Origin: Verrucomicrobiota bacterium
GTDB taxonomy: Bacteria > Verrucomicrobiota > Verrucomicrobiia > Limisphaerales > JACRJZ01
Length of the DNA stretch: 64,000 bases
Assembly: GCA_016219875.1 (NCBI GenBank)
Contig: JACRJZ010000132.1
Span: forward strand, 33,910 to 97,909
Direction of reading: 5' to 3'
Under the pieces are notes generated by a model. The model ran no database searches and was not told the DNA's origin. It saw nothing but the letters and a program-made list of their open reading frames with translations. The first letter of the stretch is position 1, and every line of letters starts with the position of its first letter. Positions 45,431-53,298 of this stretch are shown in pieces. The position numbers and the translations under genes were made by a program.

Positions 45431-46225
45431 GTGCTGCGGTTTGCCGTTTCCGTGGACAAGGACATCTCAGCCATCCTCGGACAACTCGCCTGGGAGGGCT
45501 GGCCGGGAACACGCGTGGTGCTGCTGTTCGCGGAAGAAGACGACTACTTGGCCTACTCGGCGGCGTTCTATTCCAACGGCCAGGTGCTTTGGCTGCTAGG
45601 CGCACAACTGAACCAAGGCTATCCGCACGTGGCCATGTTGTGGAGTGAGGAGAAGGAAGTCTTGGAGTACCTGATCCATGAACTGACCCACACCTGCCTG
45701 GCCCACCTGCCGCTGCCGCACTGGCTCAATGAAGGGATGGCGGAATCGCTGCGTCGCCGCATCACTTGGAGCCGGGAGCACCGGTTGGCCTCTCTGATCC
45801 CAGGTCGGCAGCCTCGGAGCACTTGGACGGAGTTGGCTGAACAGCACCGACGACATTGGAATGAACAGACCCTTCAGGAATTCTGGGCCGGAGCCTCGTT
45901 CTACCAAAATGAAACCGCCTCCTGTCTCAGCTACAGCCTGGCCGACGCGCTGGTCCAACGCTTGAGCGAACGGCAGCCGCACTTCGAAGTGTTTGTCCGC
46001 CACGCCCAGTTTGAAGATGCCGGGCAAGTTGCGGCCCTGGAATGGCTGGGTTTGCGTCTCGAAGATGAGATGACAGCGTTGCTGGGTCCTGGCAACTGGC
46101 GTCCTTCCATCACCGCCATGAGCGAAATCCGAGAAGCGATGACGAAGCCAGCCCTCGTTACGAGTGCATCGCAAAATCCGGCGAAGCCCACCCCACCGGA
46201 TACGAGGCCACCCGCTGTTTCATAA
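45431..46225 (+). CDS. Leaderless HELTH-type metallopeptidase, possibly truncated
   Basis: 264 residues from GTG 45431. The gluzincin motif is HELTHTCLAH followed by LPHWLNEGMAESL, giving the two zinc His and a downstream Glu as in peptidase MA-like and related families. SYSLADALVQRL follows, as is usual in these proteins. No signal peptide is present although relatives are exported. The first residues (LRFAVSVDKD) begin inside what looks like a folded domain. The frame is the same as the preceding TPR gene, whose TAG lies 27 bases upstream. A copy of the TPR gene's 3' end follows. All this suggests the N-terminus was lost in a rearrangement. Confidence 0.7.
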   Translation: MLRFAVSVDKDISAILGQLAWEGWPGTRVVLLFAEEDDYLAYSAAFYSNGQVLWLLGAQLNQGYPHVAMLWSEEKEVLEYLIHELTHTCLAHLPLPHWLNEGMAESLRRRITWSREHRLASLIPGRQPRSTWTELAEQHRRHWNEQTLQEFWAGASFYQNETASCLSYSLADALVQRLSERQPHFEVFVRHAQFEDAGQVAALEWLGLRLEDEMTALLGPGNWRPSITAMSEIREAMTKPALVTSASQNPAKPTPPDTRPPAVS

Positions 46226-46226
46226 A

Positions 46227-46390
46227 TCATCGAGAAGCAGAGCGAGCGCGTGCGCCAGGCGAATGGGCATTACTTGATCGGCTTGGGCCAGCTTGGTCTC
46301 GGAAAGATGACCGAAGCCGAAGCGGCCTTCAGGCAGGCGCTGGAATTGCATCCCGCGAATCTCGGCGCGGTGCGCTCGGAAGCGCGTTGA
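46227..46390 (+). pseudogene. Duplicated 3' fragment of the DUF5107-TPR gene
   Basis: Reading from 46227 gives IEKQSERVRQANGHYLIGLG and onward to LELHPANLGAVRSEAR and a stop at 46388-46390. This is a diverged copy of the last 50 or so codons of the gene ending at 45403 (EKQSERVRQAGAHYLIGLGQ...). It has no start of its own. It shows that the TPR 3' end exists twice, flanking the metallopeptidase gene. Confidence 0.8.
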
Positions 46391-46510
46391 CGGACCTCGC
46401 CTCCAGGGTCGCATCAAGTTCGGTTCCCGCTGTGCGCCCGGCCTGCATGGAGCCGCGCTGTTCAAAACGCTTGCCACCGGCAGCGTGCGGGGCTTTGATA
46501 CGGCGCGGCC

Positions 46511-46587
46511 GCACCCGTAGCTCAATTGGATAGAGCTTCTGACTTCGGATCAGAAGGTTGCAGGTTCAAGTCCTGCCGGGTGCGCCA
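46511..46587 (+). tRNA. tRNA-Arg (anticodon TCG)
   Basis: 77 bases including an encoded CCA. The acceptor arms GCACCCG/CGGGTGC pair fully. The D arm is GCTC...GAGC, the anticodon stem TCTGA/TCAGA carries loop CTTCGGA with anticodon TCG, and the T arm is GCAGG-TTCAAGT-CCTGC. It reads CGA (and by wobble CGG) codons. It stands alone on the plus strand between the TPR fragment and the XylR-like gene. I saw no duplicated 3' end that would mark an integration site. Confidence 0.97.
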
Positions 46588-46769
46588 ATGAGAACGCGCC
46601 CCTCCCAGATGCTTTACCAATGCTCTCCCTGTTTTGTGGCGGCGCTTCCTGGCAGGCCCCGTCCGTTGGCGAACGGCCGCGTCTTTCCTGTTCACCTGGG
46701 CGCCGAACGCGTGGTAGCCTCCCGGCCCATGCCGACGAACGCCCGCGGTGGCGACGGGGTTCATCTGCC

Positions 46770-47930
46770 ATGACAACGCCGAAACGCAAAGTCTTCAAAG
46801 TCGTCTTGCTCATCGAGTCGTCGCGCTCGTCGGGCCGGCGCCTCTTGCGGGGCATCGCGGATTACGCGCGGCACCACGGACACTGGGCCTTCTATTGGGA
46901 ACCGGCTGGCCTGGAACGGGCTTGGCCGCAACTCAAGGCGCTCGACGCGGACGGGATCATTTTGCGGGACGTGGAAGGTGTCGCCGAGGTCATCCAGTGG
47001 GGGTTGCCGGCCATCATCGTCGGGCACCGGCAACGCGAAATTCCCGGCGTGGCCAACGTGATTACGGATTCGGCCGCTGTGGGGGAGATGGGTGCCGAGC
47101 ATCTCTTGAGCAAGGGTTTTCGTCACTTCGCTTTCTGCGGGTTCGCGGACGTGCCGTGGTCGGAACTGCGCGGGCAGAGCTTTCAACAGCGGCTGGCCCG
47201 GGCAGACCGGACGGCCTGCGTTCACCAATCGCCCACCCCGGAGTCACAGCAGACCTGGAAGACCGAGCGGAGCCGGATGGCGGCCTGGCTGAAATCGCTG
47301 CCCAAACCGGTGGGGGTGATGGCCTGCAACGACGACCGCGGCCAGCACGTGATCGAGGCGTGCAAAATCGCCGGCCTGCGCGTGCCGGACGAGGTGGCGG
47401 TGCTCGGCGCCGACGACGACGATCTGGTGTGCGAACTGTCGGACCCGCCGCTGTCGAGCGTGTCCATCAATTTCGAGCGGGCCGGCTACGAGAGCGCGCA
47501 TCTGCTGGACCAACTCATGCGCGGGAAGCGGGTCCATGCGGCGGAGATCATCGTGCAAGCGCCGCACGTCGTGGCGCGGCAGTCCACGGACATCCTGGCC
47601 ATCGCTGATCCCCAGGTGGCCCGAGCGTTGCGCTTCATTCAAGACCACACCAAGGTGCCAATCAGCGTGGCCGACGTGGCGCACACGGCCGGCCTCTCCC
47701 GGCGGGTGCTGGAGATGCGGTTCCGGGAGCATCTGGATCGGTCGGTCCTCAGCGAAATCCGTCGCACGCGCGTGGCCCAGCTTTGCCAGATGCTGGTGGA
47801 AACGAACCAATCGGTGGCCCAGATCGCGTTGGCCTTCGGCTTCAGCCGCGCGGAACACGTCGCGCGTTACCTTCGGAAAGAGATGGACATGACCCCGCTC
47901 GAGTATCGCAAGAAGCTCGGCCGGTGGTAA
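46770..47930 (+). CDS. XylR-like regulator: LacI-type sensor fused to AraC-type helix-turn-helix
   Basis: 386 residues from the ATG at 46770, close to the 392 of E. coli XylR. The N-terminal sensor is a periplasmic-binding-protein-like fold (KVVLLIESSRSSGRRLLRGI; GADDDDLVCELSDPPLSSVS; FERAGYESAHLLDQLMRGKR). The last 105 residues carry two AraC helix-turn-helices: ISVADVAHTAGLSRRVLEMR and SVAQIALAFGFSRAEHVARY, ending MTPLEYRKKLG. This fold binds a sugar and then DNA as direct repeats. The next gene downstream (four LamG domains) is preceded by a 21-bp-spaced direct repeat that could be its operator. Confidence 0.9.
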   Translation: MTTPKRKVFKVVLLIESSRSSGRRLLRGIADYARHHGHWAFYWEPAGLERAWPQLKALDADGIILRDVEGVAEVIQWGLPAIIVGHRQREIPGVANVITDSAAVGEMGAEHLLSKGFRHFAFCGFADVPWSELRGQSFQQRLARADRTACVHQSPTPESQQTWKTERSRMAAWLKSLPKPVGVMACNDDRGQHVIEACKIAGLRVPDEVAVLGADDDDLVCELSDPPLSSVSINFERAGYESAHLLDQLMRGKRVHAAEIIVQAPHVVARQSTDILAIADPQVARALRFIQDHTKVPISVADVAHTAGLSRRVLEMRFREHLDRSVLSEIRRTRVAQLCQMLVETNQSVAQIALAFGFSRAEHVARYLRKEMDMTPLEYRKKLGRW

Positions 47931-47968
47931 GCGGCGGCGCACCCTCGCATTTGTTCCTGGACCCCTTT

Positions 47969-48041
47969 GCAGATTCAGGGCGGAACGCCGATTCGCTGCT
48001 GAAAGACCTTACTTCCCATCGGCGTTCCGCCCTGAATCTGC
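47969..48041. repeat. Perfect 24-bp inverted repeat after the regulator gene
   Basis: Arms 47969-47992 and 48018-48041 are exact reverse complements (core ATTCAGGGCGGAACGCCG) around a 25-base loop. It starts 38 bases after the regulator's stop in a spacer of about 400 bases. Unrelated in sequence to the other palindromes. Possible transcript end structure or small mobile repeat. Confidence 0.88.
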
Positions 48042-48121
48042 GAGGGGCTATGGTCGGCGCGCAGTTCTGTCGCGCTGCGGAGGCCTTCCGTGTGGCCTCG
48101 GCCGGTCACGGAGTGGCTTTT

Positions 48122-48151
48122 CGCAAAATGGCGTTTTTTCTGCGCAAAGTG
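48122..48151 (+). promoter_or_regulatory. Candidate XylR/AraC-type operator: direct repeat spaced 21 bp
   Basis: CGCAAAATG at 48122-48130 is repeated as CGCAAAGTG at 48143-48151, exactly 21 bases (two helical turns) apart and in the same orientation. This is the classic spacing for AraC-family half-sites. The second copy touches a possible -35 box. The regulator gene lies immediately upstream. Confidence 0.5.
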
Positions 48152-48154
48152 GGG

Positions 48155-48184
48155 TTGCCTGGACCGTCCGGCACTCGCTACAGT
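48155..48184 (+). promoter_or_regulatory. Candidate promoter of the LamG gene
   Basis: TTGCCT at 48155-48160, an 18-base spacer, TACAGT at 48179-48184. It directly follows the candidate operator and would give a leader of about 140 bases before the ATG at 48334. Four of six bases match in each box. Weak alone, stronger with the operator. Confidence 0.4.
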
Positions 48185-48333
48185 CTGGGAGTAATGCAGC
48201 ATACCCTGGTGACACGTTTTGATGGCAGCACTGAGCCGAAGCGGGTGCGGTTGTGCTCCCGCCGCTTGGTGGCGTTTGGCGGTGCTGCCGGTGCCGCCAG
48301 CGGGTCCGCCGCACTGAACATCCGAAGAAGATC

Positions 48334-51300
48334 ATGAACACTCCCCACTCCCCAATTCCGAGCCGCCGGCTCCTTCTCCTCGCCAGCTTGCTGGCCCTCG
48401 CGGTGACGGCCAGGGCTGACCTGGTCCATCGCTACAGCTTCGATGAATCCCCTGGCACCACGATTGCCAGCGACTTCTATGGCGGGTCCAATGGTGACCT
48501 CCTCGGCAGCGCCGATTTCACCGGCACCGGCAGCCTTGTTTTCAATGGCAGCAACGCCTACGTGAACCTGCCCAACGGCCTCATCTCCGCCCTGACCAAC
48601 GCGACGTTTGAAGCGTGGGTCACCTGGGGCGGCGGCGGCAACTGGCAGCGCATCTTCGATTTCGGCACCAGCACCAATGGCGAGGGCTTGGCCGGCGAGG
48701 GACAGAATTACATCTTCCTCTCGCCGCGCGGCAGCACCGGCGGTTCGCGGTTCGGCGCGAAACGCACGGGCGAGGCGGAGAACCTCATGCTGGACGGGCC
48801 AGCGTTGCCGACGAATGTGCTGACCCACGTGGCCGTGACCTACGCCTTCGAGGGTGGTTTGGCCAAACTTTACATCAACGGCCAGTTCGTGGCTTACCGC
48901 CCGGCCACGATGCCGCTGAGCAACCTCAGCGACGTCAACAACTGGCTCGGCAGGTCGCAGTATTCCGGGGACACCAATTTCCTCGGCACGATGCAGGAGT
49001 TCCGCATCTACAACAGCGCCCTGAGCGCCGCGGAGGTAGCGGCCAGTGCCCAAGAAGGACCGGAGATCGACACCAGCGATCCCGGCGCCCTGCAGATGAT
49101 TCGCCTCAGCGCCGGACCGACCATTCCGTCTTGGGGCACCCAGCCGGTGATCGTGCTTGCGGATTACGTGAGCGTCACCAACGTCAACGTCACTGCCGGC
49201 GAAGGTGTGGTGTACACGTCGAGCGACCCGAACGTCCTCACCATTGACACCAATGGCGTGATGCGGGCCAAGGCCAGCGGCACCGCGACTGTGACGGCGA
49301 CTTTCCAAGGACAGACCGACGTGAAGACGGTGGACGTGATTTACCCCTACGTCACCTCCTTGAAGCACCGCTACAACTTCAACGAACTGGCCGGCCCCGC
49401 CATCACTGACTCGATCAGCGGCGCGAACGGCACGCTCATCGATCCGTCCAACCGCTGCTCGTTCAATGGTTCGAGCCTGTACCTGACCAACACCGCCAGC
49501 CTGGCCAGCAGCAGCGCCGGCGGCTCGTACGTGGACCTGCCCAACGGCATCATCTCCAGCCTCACCAACGCAACGTTCGAAACCTGGGTGACGTTCATTC
49601 CCGTGGCCGGTAACTGGGTGCGGGTTTTCGACATGGGCAACAGCTCGGCGGGGGAGGGGAATGCGGGCAACGGTGTGACCTATATTTTCCTCAACGCACG
49701 CACCGGCGGCAGTGGCGGCAGCCGCTTTGCCATCCGGAACGGCACGACGGAAACGGTCGTGTTGAATGCCGCCCAATTGGCCAACAACGTGCAATCCCAC
49801 GTCGTCGTCACCTACAGCACCAACCTCGGTGCGCGCATGTACATCAATGGCGTGCTGGTGGCGTCCCAAGCGGCGGTGACGCCCCTCAGTGCCGTTGTCG
49901 ATGTCAACAACTGGCTGGGCCGCTCGCAATGGGGCGGGGACGCCTACATCAACGCGCGCTACAACGAATTCCGCATCTACCACGGCGTGATGGCCGATGC
50001 CGACGTGATGGCCAGCTACCTGGCCGGCCCGGAGGCGATCACCAATGCCGGTCAGTTGCAGGCCGTTTCCCTGCAACTCAACCCCACCATGTTCGGCGGC
50101 GCTCAACAGCCGGTGGTCCTGGCTCAATACCCGAACGTCTCGAACTTCGTCGTCACGGCCACGGCGGAAATCACGCTCACCTCGAGCGACACCAACGTGC
50201 TGGTGATTGCCGGCGGTGTGGCCGTGCAGGCGGTGGCGCCCGGCACCGCCACCATCACGGCCACCTACCAGGGGCTGTCCGACTCCAAGCCCGTCACGGT
50301 CTTGCCCAACGCCGGTGTAACCAACCTGATCGTGAATCGCTACAGCTTCAGCGAAGGGGCCGGCACGAACCTTACCGATGCCATCGGCGGCGCCAACGGC
50401 ACGATCGTCAATCCCGCGGGCACCAACTTCCTTTGGACCGGCACCAACCTCTGGCTGAACAACGCCGGCGCCGGCGCAGCCACCAACGCATACGTGAATT
50501 TGCCCAACGGCATCATCTCCCGGCACACGAACATCACGGTGGAAACGTGGGTGACTTGGAGCGGCCGATTCTCCGACAACTGGCAGCGCATCTTCGACTT
50601 TGGCAGCAGTTCCCAAGGGGAGGACCAGGCCGGCACGGGTCGCACCTACTTCCTGCTGACCCCGCGTTCCGGCGGGACCGGCAATCGAATCAGAGTGACC
50701 ATGAGCACCAACTCCAACGCTTCCGGCGCGGAGCGCTTCATGGAACCTACGTTCACCCTGGCTCAGAACGCGGAAACCCACGTCGTCGTCACCTACAACA
50801 GCGTGGGCCGCGCCATGAGCCTATACGTAAACGGCGTGCTTGTGGCGGGCGCGGTCAGCGAGCTTCCCATCCGCGGCCTCAACGACTTTAACAACTGGCT
50901 TGGCCGTGCCCAATACGGCGATCCCTTCTTCAACGGGCAATACAACGAATTCCGCATTTACTCGGACGTGCTGACCGAGCGGCAGATCGTCGCCAGCTAT
51001 GCCGCCGGGCCGAACGCGTCCTTCGATATCCCGGTCACCCTCCTTGCGCAACCGCAGTCGGTAACGGTGGGCGAAGGCGGCGCCGCCACCTTCAGCGTCG
51101 TGGCCAAGGGCTTCCCGACCCCCAGTTCCCAGTGGTATCGCGGCGGACTGCCGATCCCTGGCGCCAGCGGGCCGAGCCTGACCCTCGCGGGCGTGACGGT
51201 CGCCGATAGCGGGGCGCAGTTCTTCAACATCGTGTCGAACTTCGTGAATGGCTCGCCGGTCGTCGTCACCAGTTTAGTGGCCACGCTCACCGTGGTCAAC

Positions 51301-52731
51301 GCCGCCAACAGTCTGACACATCGCTACAGCTTCACGAGTGACGCCAACGACAGCGTCGGCACGGCCCACGGCACGTTGCTCAACGGTGCCACCATCACCA
51401 ACAACATGGTCCAACTGGTTGCCGCCAATACCAACTACGTCGAACTGCCTGGCCACTTGATCGACGGCTATCCGGCGCTGACGATGGAATTCTGGATCGA
51501 CGTCGGCGTGAATGGCAACTGGGCGCGCGTTTATGACTTCGGCGACCAGAACATTGGCGGCCTGGGCCGTCACTACATTTTGTTTACGCCCCACTCCGGC
51601 GGGGGCGACACCCGCATGGTGTATTCGGACGCCGATCCGGGCTACAACCACGAGGTCCTCGCCATCTCGCCCGGCGTGCTGGACAATCGGGGTCCGATCC
51701 ACGTGGCCACGGTCTATGATCCGGCGAACAGCACGCTGGTCCTTTACACCAACGGCGTCCAAGCCGCCATCCGCACGGATTTCATCTTCCCGCTGGCGAA
51801 CGTGATCAACACCTACTCCTGGCTCGGCCGCTCGCTCTACAACGGCGACTCGTGGTACCAGGGTTCCATTGACGAGTTCCGCATTTACAACTCCGCGCTC
51901 TCGCCGGCCAAAGTCCAGGCCAGCTACCTGCTCGGCCCCAACGCGCCGCTGAACAACAACGCGGTCACCATCGTCCGGCAGCCGCAAGGAGCGCGCGTGC
52001 CTGCCAATGGCAGCGCCACGCTCAGCGTCACGGCCATCGGCGCGCTGGAGTTGGCGCCATTGACGTACCAGTGGCGCTTGAACGGGGCCAGCCTGCCCGA
52101 CGCCACGAACGCCGCCTTGGTCGTGAACAACATGGCGATCGGAAACTACGGCCCGTACGACGTTGTCGTGGCCAACGGCGGCGGCAGCGTGACCAGCGCG
52201 GTGGCTTCGCTCACCCTCGACTTGCCGCCGACGCCGGTGGCCGACCAAATCTTCACCGCCACCAACACCGTCCTCAGCTTCGCTGCCACCAATCTGCTGG
52301 CGAACGACACCGATCCTGAGAGCGATGCCGTCGCGGTTTCGGCCGTCAGCGCCGCCAGCACCAACGGCGGCACAGTCACGCTGACCAACGGCGTGATCAC
52401 CTACACACCGCCGGCGAACTACGCGGGCGCCGACGCCTTCAGCTACACGGCGACCGATGCCCTGGGCGCCAGCGCCACGGGCACCGTCCTGGTGCAGGTG
52501 CTCGCCATTCATCCGGGCGGCACTGGCGTGACCGTGGTGCCCGGCGCGGGTGTGGCGACGGTGAAATTCACCGGCATTCCTGGTGTCACTTACACGGTGC
52601 TCCGCACGCTGGCCGTGCCCGGCGGTTGGACGGAGATCGGCACCGCCACGGCCGACGCGAGCGGCGCGATCACCTTCACCGATCCGAATCCGCCTGCAGC
52701 CCAGGCGTTCTATCGGACGCTGAAACCCTAA
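48334..52731 (+). CDS. Exported protein with four LamG domains and Ig-like repeats
   Basis: 1,465 residues from the ATG at 48334 (CGAAGAAG just upstream as Shine-Dalgarno). The signal peptide (RRLLLLASLLALAVTARA) is followed by LamG/concanavalin-like domains at about 30-232, 345-565, 665-890 and 990-1205. Each begins HRYSF or RYSF and contains YV(D/N)LPNG and an RIFDFG-type strand. Between them lie Big_2-like domains (about 253-339, 570-660; SSDPNVLTIDTNGVMRAKAS) and Ig domains (about 893-988, 1210-1295). A cadherin-like module follows (about 1298-1390; LLANDTDPESDAVAVSAVS), then the shared C-terminal module ending AFYRTLKP. Likely carbohydrate- or matrix-binding surface protein under control of the XylR-like regulator next door. 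Confidence 0.85.
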   Translation: MNTPHSPIPSRRLLLLASLLALAVTARADLVHRYSFDESPGTTIASDFYGGSNGDLLGSADFTGTGSLVFNGSNAYVNLPNGLISALTNATFEAWVTWGGGGNWQRIFDFGTSTNGEGLAGEGQNYIFLSPRGSTGGSRFGAKRTGEAENLMLDGPALPTNVLTHVAVTYAFEGGLAKLYINGQFVAYRPATMPLSNLSDVNNWLGRSQYSGDTNFLGTMQEFRIYNSALSAAEVAASAQEGPEIDTSDPGALQMIRLSAGPTIPSWGTQPVIVLADYVSVTNVNVTAGEGVVYTSSDPNVLTIDTNGVMRAKASGTATVTATFQGQTDVKTVDVIYPYVTSLKHRYNFNELAGPAITDSISGANGTLIDPSNRCSFNGSSLYLTNTASLASSSAGGSYVDLPNGIISSLTNATFETWVTFIPVAGNWVRVFDMGNSSAGEGNAGNGVTYIFLNARTGGSGGSRFAIRNGTTETVVLNAAQLANNVQSHVVVTYSTNLGARMYINGVLVASQAAVTPLSAVVDVNNWLGRSQWGGDAYINARYNEFRIYHGVMADADVMASYLAGPEAITNAGQLQAVSLQLNPTMFGGAQQPVVLAQYPNVSNFVVTATAEITLTSSDTNVLVIAGGVAVQAVAPGTATITATYQGLSDSKPVTVLPNAGVTNLIVNRYSFSEGAGTNLTDAIGGANGTIVNPAGTNFLWTGTNLWLNNAGAGAATNAYVNLPNGIISRHTNITVETWVTWSGRFSDNWQRIFDFGSSSQGEDQAGTGRTYFLLTPRSGGTGNRIRVTMSTNSNASGAERFMEPTFTLAQNAETHVVVTYNSVGRAMSLYVNGVLVAGAVSELPIRGLNDFNNWLGRAQYGDPFFNGQYNEFRIYSDVLTERQIVASYAAGPNASFDIPVTLLAQPQSVTVGEGGAATFSVVAKGFPTPSSQWYRGGLPIPGASGPSLTLAGVTVADSGAQFFNIVSNFVNGSPVVVTSLVATLTVVNAANSLTHRYSFTSDANDSVGTAHGTLLNGATITNNMVQLVAANTNYVELPGHLIDGYPALTMEFWIDVGVNGNWARVYDFGDQNIGGLGRHYILFTPHSGGGDTRMVYSDADPGYNHEVLAISPGVLDNRGPIHVATVYDPANSTLVLYTNGVQAAIRTDFIFPLANVINTYSWLGRSLYNGDSWYQGSIDEFRIYNSALSPAKVQASYLLGPNAPLNNNAVTIVRQPQGARVPANGSATLSVTAIGALELAPLTYQWRLNGASLPDATNAALVVNNMAIGNYGPYDVVVANGGGSVTSAVASLTLDLPPTPVADQIFTATNTVLSFAATNLLANDTDPESDAVAVSAVSAASTNGGTVTLTNGVITYTPPANYAGADAFSYTATDALGASATGTVLVQVLAIHPGGTGVTVVPGAGVATVKFTGIPGVTYTVLRTLAVPGGWTEIGTATADASGAITFTDPNPPAAQAFYRTLKP

Positions 52732-52839
52732 ACGATTCCGCAAAGGCGATCCGCATGGCTCGCTCGACGGTGAGTGACTCGCGCGGGCGGCGGTCCCTGA
52801 AGCTGGCCGGGTGGCCGGCTGCGGTTACTGAGACAATGA

Positions 52840-52867
52840 GAGACCGGGGCCTGGGCCTCGGTTTCTC
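52840..52867 (+). terminator. Possible transcription-end hairpin after the LamG gene
   Basis: GAGACCGGGGCC and GGCCTCGGTTTCTC form an imperfect GC-rich stem with a very short loop about 110 bases after the stop. Only a weak T-rich tail is present, so the terminator call is tentative. Confidence 0.35.
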
Positions 52868-52924
52868 TGGTTCAGTGTTCGAGCCGATTGTTACGAAATG
52901 ATGTCAAACAGCGTCCCTTTTGGT

Positions 52925-53025
52925 GCGCGGCTGTCTCAGCCGCAGCAAAGTCCCCAACTGTCGCAACGCGGGAACTCCCCATGTCGTCCTTTGGTTTCGG
53001 GTGGCTGCGGCTGGGACAGCCGTGC
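52925..53025. repeat. Inverted repeat, GCGCGGCTGTCTCAGCCGCAG type
   Basis: Arms at 52925-52945 and 53005-53025 pair at 19 of 21 positions; each arm is itself a small palindrome (GGCTG...CAGCC). It lies within the gene-free 567-base spacer before the CotH protein. The reading frame extending upstream of 53299 crosses this element and is not coding. Confidence 0.7.
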
Positions 53026-53077
53026 TCCGTCGGTCCCGGCAGGCAAGGCTGCAACAAACTCCCGCCCGACGCACCGG

Positions 53078-53211
53078 GTAGCGCAGGTTTTCAACCTGCC
53101 GTCTCGCCGACTTGCAGTCGGCCAGGCCGTGAACCTTTCAGCCGGCTTGCCTTTTCCAACGCTCGCCGGTTGGAAAACCGGCGCTACGGCAGACTGGAAA
53201 ATCTGCGCTAC
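53078..53211. repeat. Tandem hairpin cluster, GTAGCGCAGG...CTGCGCTAC
   Basis: At least four small hairpins in a row: GCAGG/CCTGC with TTTTCAA loop (53082-53099), GCCGAC/GTCGGC (53106-53122), GCCGGTT/AACCGGC, and GCAGA/TCTGC. The whole block opens with GTAGCGCAGG and closes with its complement-like CTGCGCTAC, so it is also a large imperfect palindrome. No gene is visible between 52732 and 53298. Confidence 0.65.
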
Positions 53212-53298
53212 GAGTGCTCCCGAACCGAGCTTGATGCAGACCTGCCCGGCAGGGCCGGCTTCGGATTTCGACTTGAATCGGAAATTTCCTTCGTTGTT

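Noticed and set aside
46511..46587. tRNA-Arg as the integration site of the defence island
   Set aside because: The tRNA is 4.6 kb beyond the island's right end, and I saw no copy of its 3' end elsewhere in the window.
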